64,000 nucleotides of DNA from Nocardioides houyundeii (GTDB taxonomy: Bacteria > Actinomycetota > Actinomycetes > Propionibacteriales > Nocardioidaceae): assembly GCF_002865585.1 (NCBI RefSeq), contig NZ_CP025581.1, positions 2,666,001-2,730,000 of the forward strand. The letters run 5' to 3'. The notes beneath the pieces are model-generated. The model was not told where the DNA came from, did not search any database, and saw nothing but the letters and a program-made list of their open reading frames with translations. Of the stretch, positions 29,207 through 39,179 are shown in pieces; the stretch's first letter is position 1; each line of letters opens with the position of its first letter. The translations under genes and the position numbers were made by a program.

Positions 29207-29836
29207 TCAGTCGACGAGGTCGAGGCTGATGACTCCGTAGTCGTAGCCCTTGCGGCGGTAGACCACCGAGGGCTTCTCACTCTCCATGTCGACGAAGAGG
29301 TAGAAGTCGTGCCCCACCAGCTCCATCTCGTAGAGGGCCTGGTCCAGCGTCATCGGCGAGCCGCTGTGCGACTTCTCGCGCACCACCAGCGGGCCCTCAC
29401 CGGTGACGGTGAGCGGTCCCACCTTGCGCTCCGCCACGGCGTCGCCGTCCTCGGCGCCGTCCTGGGTGGGCTCGACGGGCTCCGCGACGTCCGCCAGGGC
29501 CTCGCCGACCGAGACCGGGGTACGTCGACCACGGTGGACGCGCCGACGGTCCGAGGCCTTGCGCATCTGCGTGGCCATCTTGTCCAGCGCCAGGTCCAGG
29601 GCACCCATCTTGTCGTCCGCAGCAGCCTCCGCACGGATGACCGGGCCCTTGGAGAACGCGGTCAGCTCGACCTTCACACCCCGCTCCTGCTGGCGCGGGT
29701 TGCGCTCGGCCGACACCTCCACCTGAACGCGGATGATCCTCTGGTCGTGCTTCTCCAACCGGGAGAGCTTCTCCTCCGCATGGGCTCGGAACCTGTCCGA
29801 TACCTCGAAGTGCCTTCCGGTGACAACTACGTCCAT
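29207..29836 (-). CDS. hpf: Long-form ribosome hibernation promoting factor
   Basis: 209 residues from ATG 29836, with GGAGG six bases upstream. The N-terminal S30AE domain (MDVVVTGRHFEVSDRFRAHA to ASDRRRVHRGRR) binds the 30S subunit at the mRNA/tRNA channel. A Pro/Glu/Asp linker follows, then the C-terminal dimerisation domain (REKSHSGSPMTLDQALYEME, LVGHDFYLFVDMES). The long form makes 100S ribosome dimers in stationary phase. Its 5' leader (29837-30194) is unusually long for this window. Confidence 0.95.
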   Translation of the reverse strand: MDVVVTGRHFEVSDRFRAHAEEKLSRLEKHDQRIIRVQVEVSAERNPRQQERGVKVELTAFSKGPVIRAEAAADDKMGALDLALDKMATQMRKASDRRRVHRGRRTPVSVGEALADVAEPVEPTQDGAEDGDAVAERKVGPLTVTGEGPLVVREKSHSGSPMTLDQALYEMELVGHDFYLFVDMESEKPSVVYRRKGYDYGVISLDLVD

Positions 29837-29885
29837 GTGAACCTCCGATTCAACGTTGGCTACCCGTGCAGGTCGCACCCCGGCA

Positions 29886-29917
29886 CCATCTCACGGTGCT
29901 CGGGGTGGTTGAGATGG
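29886..29917 (-). repeat. Inverted repeat in the hpf leader
   Basis: CCATCTCA (29886-29893) and TGAGATGG (29910-29917) are exact inverted repeats separated by 16 bases, about 50 bases upstream of the hpf start. It could be a regulator operator or an mRNA hairpin affecting hpf translation. Confidence 0.5.
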
Positions 29918-30064
29918 AGCCCGTCCGGCCGACCTGGTCTTCGACCCCACAATCGCCTGCTGAGGCCTTCGCAGCTTCTCTGCCACTGTCGGCCTTCTCC
30001 CGGGGACCGCCGCATCTGACGGCGGGACCGGGGCAGGACTTACTTCTAAGCCGCACCGTGATCA

Positions 30065-30089
30065 GCTCTCCGGCAGGGCCGGTGAGAGC
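30065..30089 (-). terminator. Hairpin downstream of comF
   Basis: GCTC and CCGGC (30065-30074) pair with GCCGG and GAGC (30078-30089) across an AGG loop, with a small asymmetric internal bulge (T against TGA). It is about 105 bases beyond the comF stop. It is a modest structure and may be chance in GC-rich DNA. Confidence 0.35.
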
Positions 30090-30194
30090 CTTACGTGGAC
30101 CGTTTCGCCTGCGACTGGCATCGGCTAGCCACCTGGACGCGACTCGCGCCCGGACGACGCAACCACGGACCCGGACGGACTCCATGCACCGACG

Positions 30195-31010
30195 CTATCC
30201 CGTGGTGGGTCGCGCCGGTTCACGAACCCCCCCATCCACGAGCATCGGGGCCGCGGTGCGACGCCGCACCGCGGCCACCACGGCGATCGCGGCAACCTCC
30301 AGCCCCACCGCCTCCAGGGCCCGCTGGGCCTCGCGCGCGGTCGCGCCGGTGGTGAGCACGTCGTCGCACAGGACCACCCGGCACGGGCCCAGGCCCGCGG
30401 CCAGCCGGCGTACCCCGGCGCTGGGACAGTGCATGGACAGGGCGAGGTTGGCCGCCCGCTCCCGGGCGTCGAGCAGCGACTGGTCACGGACGCCGCGGTG
30501 GGAGCGGAGCAGCCCCGCCACCCGGGTACGTCGACCGCCCGCCCGCAGCGTCCGCGCGGCGATCCGCACCATCCGCCCGGTCGGGTCGTCCCCTCGCGCC
30601 CGGGCCACGCCGGGCCGCGACGGCACCGGGACCAGCACCACCTGCTCGGCGGTGGGCCAGGAGCGCGAGGCCGTGCGGACCGCGGCGGCCAGCGCCTCCC
30701 CCAGCGGCCTGCCCAGGGAGAACCGTCCGTCCTCCTTGTGCCCGACCACCAGGGCGCGCAGCAGTCCGGCGTACTCCCCCGCGGCCCACGGCGTGGCCAA
30801 CCCCGGCGGCGTCGGCGTCGGCCAGCTCACCCTGCCTCCCACGGGCAGCCTCAGCGCACAGTCGGGGCACACCATCCGCCCCGGGCGCGCACACCCCAGG
30901 CAGCTGCTGCCGAGCACGAGGTCGAGCACGGCATCGCGCACCCCGCTCGGGGCCAGCTGGGCGCCGGCGGCCAGCTCGAGGTGCTCCCGGGGTGTGACCA
31001 TGGCCGTCAT
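30195..31010 (-). CDS. comF: ComF-family phosphoribosyltransferase-like protein
   Basis: 271 residues if started at ATG 31010 (MTAMVTPREHLEL); an in-frame GTG at 31064 would add 18 residues, and ATG 31001 would remove three. A four-Cys zinc knuckle (CLGCARPGRMVCPDC) precedes a type I PRTase fold with VVLVPVPSRPGV and the PRPP loop VVLCDDVLTTGATARE. In competent bacteria ComF works with ComFA and PriA in DNA uptake. In actinobacteria it is present without proof of competence. It follows lpqB with 102 bases between. Confidence 0.85.
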   Translation of the reverse strand: MTAMVTPREHLELAAGAQLAPSGVRDAVLDLVLGSSCLGCARPGRMVCPDCALRLPVGGRVSWPTPTPPGLATPWAAGEYAGLLRALVVGHKEDGRFSLGRPLGEALAAAVRTASRSWPTAEQVVLVPVPSRPGVARARGDDPTGRMVRIAARTLRAGGRRTRVAGLLRSHRGVRDQSLLDARERAANLALSMHCPSAGVRRLAAGLGPCRVVLCDDVLTTGATAREAQRALEAVGLEVAAIAVVAAVRRRTAAPMLVDGGVREPARPTTG

Positions 31011-31112
31011 CACAGCCCACCCGGCGGCTGGACGGTCGCGACCAGGGCGGGAGCTGTGGAGCACCGCGACCGGGCGAGGGCCACCCTGGCCCCTGTGGAC
31101 GTGCCGGGGCGC

Positions 31113-32908
31113 TCAGCCCACGTAGCCGATCGAGGTGACGCCCGCCTCGAGGGCCGGCAGCCGTCGTCCTGGGTCGAGGAGGTCGGTGACCCCCGCCTTG
31201 CCCACCACGTAGGGGCTGGCTCCCTCCTCGGGTGAGCTGACCAGCGCCGAGGCCCTCCCCGGGATCCGCAGGGCCCCCGCGTCGGCGAGCTCGCCGGGGG
31301 CCCCGTCGACCGCGACGGTCCGGACCTGGGACACGTCGCCCGCCAGTGCGCTGAGCACCGAGACCGAGGTCGCCGAGCGCCAGGCGATGTCGGTGATCCG
31401 AAACCCGGGCTCGACGTCCAGCTCGATCTCCCGAGCGGGGGTCGCGCGCAGCACCCGTCCGGCGCTGCCGTGCAGCACCCGGCTCACCACCAGCCGGTCC
31501 CGACGAGCACCGCGGACCACGGCGACCAGCCTGCTGCCGTCGCGGGAGACCTGGAAGGCCTTCACCCGGGTGCCCGTCAGACCGGGAACCACCACCGTTC
31601 GCACCTTGGTGCCGACGGCCACCGAGACCCGGGCGCCGGCGGCGGGGCGGTCCACCACCCACAGGCGGTCGGCGAAGTCCCAGGCGGGGGCAGCAGGTCC
31701 GTCGCCCCCGCCACCACCTCGGTCACCGCTCCGCCCGGGTCCGAGAGCGGCGCGACGGAGACCGATCCGCTGCGCGACACCCCGGCTGCGACGGTGCCGC
31801 GCAGGTTGACCGCGGCGCTGACCAGTCCGGCTCCCTCGACCCCGAGCGGTCCGGCGGTGGCCTCGAGCTCGTCCATCCGACCACGCACCAGCAACCCGTC
31901 GCGGAGCGCGAAGATCTCTTCGCTGGCACCCAGGGCGTCGGGGTCGAACCTCGCCCCGGCCTCCCGGGGGATCTCGCTGACCCCTCCGGGCAGCGGCAGG
32001 CGCCTGCCGTCCAGGGTGACCTGGACCGCACGCACCCGCGGCTCCTGACGCAGGGTCCAGGCGAGCTGGGCGGCCATCTCCTCGCTGACGGCCTCGAACT
32101 CCTCGCCCGCCCCGGCCAGGGCGACCTCGGCCAGCCCGTCGGCAGTGATCGGCACCGAGGAGGTCGCCAGCCGGAGCCCCGGGGGCACCGCGCTGCGGGT
32201 GACCTGACCCAGCTCCTCGGGCGGACCGAGGAGCAGGCCGCTGACCAGGGCGGTCGCGAACTGGTCCCCCGCGGGCACGAACACCGGCTCCGGGACCAAC
32301 ATCGAACCGGTCGGGTCGAGGAACTGCAGGGAGGCGCGGACGAACCGCTCCTCGAACCAGGACGCGGGGACCAGCAGGGCGTCGGGGGCCTCGTCGATGC
32401 GCCACTCGTCACCCTCGCGGACCATCGGGAAGCTCAGCCGCGACTCCTGCTCGTCCAGCTTGCGCTCCCACGCCCCGCGCGAGTCGTAGCGCTGGGCCCC
32501 GAGCACGCCCAGGCTCACCGACCGCTCCCCCACGGGGGCCTCGAGATCGGTGTAGGTGACCGTGGCCCGCTCGGGTCGCCACCTGGCCCGCGCCCTGGAG
32601 CTGAGGAACTGCTTGGCCACGCTGGTCCTGATCGGGGTGGCCTTCATCGCCTCGAGGAAGCCATTGACGATCTCCCGGGACGACGACCCGACCGCGGGCG
32701 GGCGGGGGTCGTAGAAGGTCCCGGCCCGAGAGCCGTCCTGGGCCCGCGGATCGATGTCGACCACGGGTCCGGTGTCGGGCATGCCGACGCAGGCGCTCAG
32801 GCTGGCCGTCAGCAGGAGCGGGGCCAGCAGGACCGGCAGGCCTCGTCGCAGCAGGAGCAGCAGTCGCGGGAAGCCCCGGGCCGCACTGGGGACGCGGGTG
32901 CGGATCAC
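31113..32908 (-). pseudogene. lpqB: Lipoprotein LpqB, frame broken by one missing base
   Basis: GTG 32908 overlaps the mtrB stop by 4 bases. The signal peptide ends in the lipobox LSAC. A sporulation/germination (GerMN) domain lies near residues 170-300, followed by the C-terminal beta-propeller domain. The frame is lost at the GGGGG run 31686-31690. Adding one G joins GATDLLPP to AWDFADRLWVV and yields 598 residues, close to the usual LpqB length, ending at 31113. LpqB is an accessory protein of the MtrAB system that contacts the MtrB sensor and affects septation and envelope. Loss would be surprising, so a base-call error is likely. Confidence 0.88.
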
Positions 32909-34524
32909 GCGCTCACCTCGGAGTCCACGGGGACCAGGGGCAGCGGGCTGTGGCGCAGCGACTGGTTGAGCCGGCGCGGGAGCGTGAGCCGGAACTGGGC
33001 GCCCTCGCCGGGGCGACCCCAGGCCTGTAGCCAGCCGCCGTGCAGGTGGGTGTCCTCCATCGAGATGGACAGGCCGAGACCGGTGCCGCCGCTGGTGCGC
33101 GCCCGGGCGGGGTCGGCGCGCCAGAACCTGTTGAAGACCATGGCCGACTCCCCCGCGGCCAGGCCCACGCCGTAGTCGCGCACCGAGATCGCGGCCGTCT
33201 CGTCGTCGGCGGCCACCCGGATCACGATGTCGCGGGTCTCGGCGTGGTCGATGGCGTTGGTGACCAGGTTGCGCACGATGCGCTCGACCCGGCGTACGTC
33301 GGCCTCGGCGAGGCAGGGCTTCCCGGGGTCGATCACCACCACCCGAGTGTGCCGTTGCTCGGCCAGGGCCTTGGTGTTGTCGGCAACGCGGCGCACCACG
33401 TCGACCAGGTTGACGTCGTCGGCCTCGAGAACCGCAGCCCCGGCGTCGAAGCGGCTGATCTCCAGCAGGTCGGCGAGCAGGGTCTCGAAGCGGTCGAGCT
33501 CGGTCTGCAGCAGCTCCGCCGCCCGCGCGGTCGCAGGGTCGAAGTCCTCGCGGGCGTCGTGCAGCACGTCGCCCGCCATCCGCACCGTGGTCAGCGGGGT
33601 GCGCAGCTCGTGGGAGACGTCGCTGACGAACCGACGCTGCAGGCGGCTCAGCTCCTCGAGCTGACGGATCTGGCGCTGCAGGTTGGACGCCATCTGGTTG
33701 AACGACGTCGCCAGCCGGGCGAGGTCGTCCTCACCGGTCACCCGCAGCCGCTCCTGCAGCTGCCCGGCAGCCAGCCGCTCGGCGACCTCGCGGGCCAGCC
33801 GGATCGGGGCCACCACCTGACGGGTCACCAGCCAGGCCACCCCGGCCACCAGGACCACCAGCAGCACCGCGGCCGCCAGCAGGGCACGGGTCACCAGCGC
33901 CAGGGTCTCGGCCTGCTCGGTGAGCGGATAGAGGTAGTACAGGGTGTAGGTCTCGCCGTTGGCCGGGAGGGTCACCTGGGAGGCGACCACGATGCCCGGC
34001 CCCTCCTCCACCCCGGCCACCGGCCCGGTGGTGCGGATCTTGGTGTAGGTCCAGGCAGTGCCGCGAGGCTTGGAGAACCGCTCCTCCAGGGCCGCCGGGA
34101 CGCTGGCCTTGTCCAGGTTCTGGGTGAACTTCGCGCCGCCGCCGGCCAAGGTGCCGCCGGTGGTGACGGGCGGGGAGAGGATGACCGCGAACCCGCGGGT
34201 GGAGCCGCGCGCGATGATGGGGTCGATCAGGTCCTGCTGCTGGCCGGACGCGTTGACGTCGGTGCCGGCCGCGAAGGAGAGGCGGCTGCGCGCCTCGGCC
34301 GTCTCGTCGTCCGCCTCGGCCACCACCCGCTGGACCCGCTGCTCCAGCAGGCCGTCCCGGGTCTGCTGCAGCAGGAACCAGCCGACGCCGCTGACCACGA
34401 CGGTGGAGAGCAGCACGGTCCCGGCCACCACCCGCGCCTGGATCGAGCGTCGCCAGATCGTCAGGGCGCGCCGCAGCGCGGTGGAGACACGGGCGAGGGG
34501 GCGCGGGGCGCGCGAGGAGGACAT
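32905..34524 (-). CDS. mtrB: MtrB sensor histidine kinase
   Basis: 539 residues. Membrane helix 1 (about 30-52), an extracytoplasmic sensor region (about 53-205), membrane helix 2 (about 208-230), HAMP (VAPIRLAREVAERLAAGQLQ), dimerisation domain with the phosphorylated His305 in SDVSHELRTPL, and HATPase with NLVTNAIDHAE, DYGVGL and GGTGLGLSI. It senses envelope or division state and phosphorylates MtrA, controlling cell-wall hydrolases and division genes. It lies between mtrA (10-base gap) and lpqB (overlap), the classical operon. Confidence 0.96.
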   Translation of the reverse strand: MSSSRAPRPLARVSTALRRALTIWRRSIQARVVAGTVLLSTVVVSGVGWFLLQQTRDGLLEQRVQRVVAEADDETAEARSRLSFAAGTDVNASGQQQDLIDPIIARGSTRGFAVILSPPVTTGGTLAGGGAKFTQNLDKASVPAALEERFSKPRGTAWTYTKIRTTGPVAGVEEGPGIVVASQVTLPANGETYTLYYLYPLTEQAETLALVTRALLAAAVLLVVLVAGVAWLVTRQVVAPIRLAREVAERLAAGQLQERLRVTGEDDLARLATSFNQMASNLQRQIRQLEELSRLQRRFVSDVSHELRTPLTTVRMAGDVLHDAREDFDPATARAAELLQTELDRFETLLADLLEISRFDAGAAVLEADDVNLVDVVRRVADNTKALAEQRHTRVVVIDPGKPCLAEADVRRVERIVRNLVTNAIDHAETRDIVIRVAADDETAAISVRDYGVGLAAGESAMVFNRFWRADPARARTSGGTGLGLSISMEDTHLHGGWLQAWGRPGEGAQFRLTLPRRLNQSLRHSPLPLVPVDSEVSA

Positions 34525-34533
34525 CGTGGGCTG

Positions 34534-35238
34534 CTAGGACTTGCCGGCTTTGTAGCCCACTCCACGCACCGTCAGCACGATCTCAGGGTTCTCGGGGTCG
34601 TGCTCGACCTTGGAGCGCAGTCGCTGCACGTGCACGTTGACCAGTCGGGTGTCGGCGGCGTGGCGATAGCCCCAGACCTCCTCCAGGAGCACCTCGCGGG
34701 TGTAGACCTGCCACGGCTTGCGCGCCAGGCAGACCAGCAGGTCGAACTCCAGGGGGGTGAGGTTGATCGGCCGGCCGTCCCGGGTGACGTCGTGGCCCGC
34801 CACGTCGATGACCAGGTCGCCCACGGTCAGCGTCTCGGAGGTGGGCACGTCGTAGCGCCGCATCCGGGCCCGGATGCGCGCCACCAGCTCCTTGGGCTTG
34901 AAGGGCTTGACCACGTAGTCGTCGGCACCGGACTCCAGCCCGACCACCACGTCGATGGTGTCGCTCTTGGCGGTGAGCATCACGATGGGGACCCCGGACT
35001 CGGCGCGGATCTCCTTGCACACGTCGATGCCGTCCTTGCCCGGCAGCATCAGGTCGAGCAGCACCAGGTCGGGGCGGTAGTCGTGGAAGGCGGCCAGCGC
35101 GGCGTCGCCCCGGGTCACCATCTGGCTGTCGAAGCCCTCCTGGCGGAGCACGATGGTGAGCATCTCGGCCAGCGATGCGTCATCGTCGACGACCAGGACC
35201 CGTCCCCGGGTCGGCGGATCGACCGCAGGTTGACTCAT
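34534..35238 (-). CDS. mtrA: MtrA response regulator
   Basis: 234 residues from ATG 35238 (MSQPAVDPPTRG); ATG 35247 is an alternative. Receiver: VVDDDASLAEMLTIVLRQEG with the acidic cluster, phosphoacceptor Asp62 in LVLLDLMLPG, Thr in MLTAKS, Lys in VVKPFKPKEL. OmpR-type winged helix follows (LTPLEFDLLVCLARKP, RLVNVHVQRLRSKVE). Near-identical motifs to mycobacterial MtrA. It activates cell-wall hydrolase genes, possibly including the amidase at 51019-53838, though no binding box was proven. No tmk gene lies between it and ahcY, unlike in M. tuberculosis. Confidence 0.96.
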   Translation of the reverse strand: MSQPAVDPPTRGRVLVVDDDASLAEMLTIVLRQEGFDSQMVTRGDAALAAFHDYRPDLVLLDLMLPGKDGIDVCKEIRAESGVPIVMLTAKSDTIDVVVGLESGADDYVVKPFKPKELVARIRARMRRYDVPTSETLTVGDLVIDVAGHDVTRDGRPINLTPLEFDLLVCLARKPWQVYTREVLLEEVWGYRHAADTRLVNVHVQRLRSKVEHDPENPEIVLTVRGVGYKAGKS

Positions 35239-35276
35239 AACCGCCATTGTGCCAGCCAACGGGTCGCGGGGACGAA

Positions 35277-35307
35277 GCAAGGGCGCCCCCTCCGGGGACG
35301 CCCTTGC
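35277..35307 (-). terminator. Terminator after ahcY
   Basis: GCAAGGGCG (35277-35285) and CCCC pair with GGGG and CGCCCTTGC (35299-35307) around a TCC loop, with one C/A mismatch. It begins 27 bases past the ahcY stop and lies upstream of mtrA, isolating the mtrA transcript. Confidence 0.75.
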
Positions 35308-35334
35308 GTGCCGTCCGTCCGGACGGCGGGGTGC

Positions 35335-36765
<1,431 letters not shown>

Positions 36766-36875
36766 GAACTACCCCTCCGTAGTGCGTGCGCACGTGGGTT
36801 CGTGCGTGCCGACGAGCGTAGGACCGGGCGCGGAAAAAGGCCGAATCCACGATCGCGGCGCGGATACGCCCCTGG

Positions 36876-37871
36876 TCAGGGCGCCGGGTCGGGGGAAGGA
36901 CCCGGCGCGGCGCCGGTGTCGTGGCCGTCCTCGTCCGAGCCGTGCCCGAAGGGCAGCAGGTGCATCACGAGCACCACCAGAGCACCCCAGACGATGCCGA
37001 TCAGGGCGGAGAAGGCGGTGTTCACCAGCCAGCCGACCGCTCCCCCGGCGAAGGTCACCGCGTCGTGAGCGGCCTCCTCCAGGTGGTGCACGAACTCGTA
37101 CGGCGAGTGCCAGCCGAGGTCGTCGGCGCCCACCAGGAGGATGTGCCCCCCGACCCAGAGCATCGCCACGGTGCCCACCACGGAGATGGTGCCGAGCAGC
37201 TTGGGCATGGCCTTGACCAGCCCGAGGCCGAACTTGCCCACCAGTCCGGTGCTACGCCCGGCGAGGTGGAGCCCCACGTCATCCATCTTCACGATCAGCG
37301 CCACGACGCCGTACACCAGGAGCGTGATGACCAGGGCGACGACGACCAGGATCGCGGCACGGGCCAGGAACGGCTCGTCGGCGACCTCGTTGAGGGCGAT
37401 CACCATGATCTCGCCCGACAGGATGAGGTCGGTGCGCACCGCACCCGCGACCATCGTCTTCTCCTGCTCGGGACCGATCTCGGTGGCCAGCACCTTCTCT
37501 TCGTGCTTGTCGTGGCCGGCCAGCTTGGCCCACACCTTCTCGGCGCCCTCGTAGCACAGGTACGTCCCGCCGAGCATCAGGATCGGGGTCAGCAGCCAGG
37601 GCGCGAACTGGCTCAGCAGCAGGATGGCCGGCAGGATCAGCACCAGCTTGTTGCGCACCGAGCCGATCGCGATCTGCTTGATGATGGGGAGCTCGCGCTT
37701 CGCCGCCAGCCCGTGCACGTACTGGGGGGTGACGGCGGTGTCGTCAACCACCACACCCGCGGCCTTGGCGCTGGCCCGGCCGGCGGCGGCAGCCACGTCG
37801 TCCACCGACGCGGCGGCCATCCGGGCCAGGACCGCGACGTCGTCCAGGAGCGCGAAGAGACCGCCGCTCAT
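36876..37871 (-). CDS. DUF808 (YedI-like) membrane protein
   Basis: 331 residues from ATG 37871 (MSGGLFALLDDVAVLARMAA). This opening and VVDDTAVTPQYVHGL are family hallmarks, followed by about seven membrane helices (NKLVLILPAILLLSQFAPWL, AAILVVVALVITLLVYGVVA, LLGTISVVGTVAMLWVGGHI). The C-terminus is short and acidic (HGSDEDGHDTG). An inner-membrane protein of unknown function; no transport signature. It stands between ahcY and the mannose block. Confidence 0.9.
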   Translation of the reverse strand: MSGGLFALLDDVAVLARMAAASVDDVAAAAGRASAKAAGVVVDDTAVTPQYVHGLAAKRELPIIKQIAIGSVRNKLVLILPAILLLSQFAPWLLTPILMLGGTYLCYEGAEKVWAKLAGHDKHEEKVLATEIGPEQEKTMVAGAVRTDLILSGEIMVIALNEVADEPFLARAAILVVVALVITLLVYGVVALIVKMDDVGLHLAGRSTGLVGKFGLGLVKAMPKLLGTISVVGTVAMLWVGGHILLVGADDLGWHSPYEFVHHLEEAAHDAVTFAGGAVGWLVNTAFSALIGIVWGALVVLVMHLLPFGHGSDEDGHDTGAAPGPSPDPAP

Positions 37872-37960
37872 CGCAGCACCGCAGCAGGTCGGGTCGCACC
37901 AGCGGGCTGGCGGGGCACACGGAGGCTCGTCACGCGCAGAAGGGTACCCGCGCGGGCCAC

Positions 37961-39001
37961 TCAGTCGGTGACGAGCCCGATCCGCAGGTACGCCGCGGCG
38001 TAGCGTCCGTGCAGCACCAGGGACGCGTAGCGCGCCAGCTCGGTGGAGGTCGCCGCGTCGTCGCAGGTGACGGTCTCCACGCGAACCCCGCGCGAGGCAG
38101 CCACTGCCTGCAGCCGGGACCGCTGCTCGCGGACGTAGGGCTCCTCGGTGCCGTCGTCGAGCACGAGCAGCAACGGACGTCGCTCCGCGGTGCCGTCGGC
38201 CACCGGGTCGTCGAAGACGTTGCGCGGCCGGGCCGCCTCGAGCACCGGCAGCAGGTGCTCGGCGTCCCCCGCGATCGCGGAGGTCCCGGAGGCACGACGG
38301 ATGGACTCCGCCACCCGGCGGGCCGCCCGGGCGGCGAGCACCGACCCGCCCCAGAGGACCGGTGTGGTGTCGGCCAGGGCGATGGAGAGCATCTTCGCGG
38401 GGTTGACCGCCAGGTCCCGGTGCGGGGAGCACGCCGCCGCGACGCCGTCGAGGGCGTCCGCGACCTCCTCGGTGTCCACCCGCGGCCCCAGGTGCACCCG
38501 GTCCAGGTAGTCCAGCACCACCACGGCAGCGGCCAGCTGGTCGGTGGTGTGCACCGGCAGCACGGTGCTCCACCGTCCGGCGGCGTGCTCGGCGACCGAG
38601 GACCGCGGCGGGCAGGCCACCACCACCTGGGCGCCTCGGCGCACGGCCTCGGCGACCGCGAACGAGGCTCCCTCCCCCGAGCCGTCCGGGGCCAGCATCA
38701 CCACCAGGTCCAGGCTGCCCACCCAGCCGGGGAGCCCGGGCCCCGCCCAGGCGACGAACGGCACCGGGCACCACGGCTCGAGCACCGCCCGCAGCAGCCG
38801 CGAGTCGGGTCCGGCCGCCACCACCGCACGGGGGCGGTTGGTGTCGGCGGCCCGGTGCGCGGCCTGGGTCAACGGCACCTCCACGTCCGCGACCTCGCGG
38901 CGCACCCGGGCGCCGGACTCCGCAAGGCCTCGTAGCAGCGGGTCCGCGGCGGTGAGCACCGAGGGGTCGTCGAGGCGGGACTCCTCGAACCAGGTGGTCA
39001 T
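37961..39001 (-). CDS. SIS-domain protein of the phosphomannose/phosphoglucose isomerase group
   Basis: 346 residues. Two SIS halves can be traced (RPRAVVAAGPDSRLLRAVLE, VVMLAPDGSGEGASFAVAEA, then TPVLWGGSVLAARAARRVAE, RPLLLVLDDGTEEPYVREQ). Its position, two genes after manB, matches Rv3256c of M. tuberculosis. The bifunctional PGI/PMI C-terminal family is the nearest pattern, but catalytic residues cannot be assigned. It may be a real isomerase (fructose-6-P to mannose-6-P) feeding ManB or a regulatory remnant. Confidence 0.78.
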   Translation of the reverse strand: MTTWFEESRLDDPSVLTAADPLLRGLAESGARVRREVADVEVPLTQAAHRAADTNRPRAVVAAGPDSRLLRAVLEPWCPVPFVAWAGPGLPGWVGSLDLVVMLAPDGSGEGASFAVAEAVRRGAQVVVACPPRSSVAEHAAGRWSTVLPVHTTDQLAAAVVVLDYLDRVHLGPRVDTEEVADALDGVAAACSPHRDLAVNPAKMLSIALADTTPVLWGGSVLAARAARRVAESIRRASGTSAIAGDAEHLLPVLEAARPRNVFDDPVADGTAERRPLLLVLDDGTEEPYVREQRSRLQAVAASRGVRVETVTCDDAATSTELARYASLVLHGRYAAAYLRIGLVTD

Positions 39002-39014
39002 GTGCCGGTGGTCC

Positions 39015-39179
39015 TCAGGCCGGCTTCCGGGCCTCGTCGACGAGCAGCACGGGGATGTCGTTGCGCACGGGGTAGGCGTTGCCGCACCCCGAGCACACCA
39101 GCTCCTCGCCCTGTGCCGCGAGGGCTCCGTGGCAGGCGGGGCACACGATGATCTCGAGCAGTGCCGGGTCCAGGTTCAT
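39015..39179 (-). CDS. Trm112/YcaR-family zinc-ribbon protein
   Basis: 54 residues from ATG 39179. LLEIIVCPACHGAL and ELVCSGCGNAYPV give two C-x-x-C pairs for one zinc; DIPVLLVDEARK completes the family pattern. Trm112-like proteins activate methyltransferases in eukaryotes; bacterial ones are of unclear role. The start shares one base with the manB stop (TGATG), and the SIS gene begins 13 bases later, so all three are probably one operon. Confidence 0.92.
   Translation of the reverse strand: MNLDPALLEIIVCPACHGALAAQGEELVCSGCGNAYPVRNDIPVLLVDEARKPA

Larger units (their letters stand above)
29837..30194. other. 358-base non-coding interval between comF and hpf
   Basis: No coding sequence convinced me on either strand; open frames here lack family features and ribosome-binding sites. 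It contains a hairpin near the comF end (30065-30089) and an inverted repeat in the hpf leader (29886-29917). It presumably also carries the hpf promoter; I found no good -35/-10 pair. Confidence 0.6.

Noticed and set aside
29850..30185. 111-codon open frame in the hpf leader on the minus strand
   Set aside because: No ribosome-binding site, Arg/Gly/Ser-rich random composition, and it overlaps the inverted repeat; not convincing as a gene.
36766..36875. SAH riboswitch upstream of ahcY
   Set aside because: I could not find the conserved core of that riboswitch; only a normal GGAGGGG site and a possible -10.
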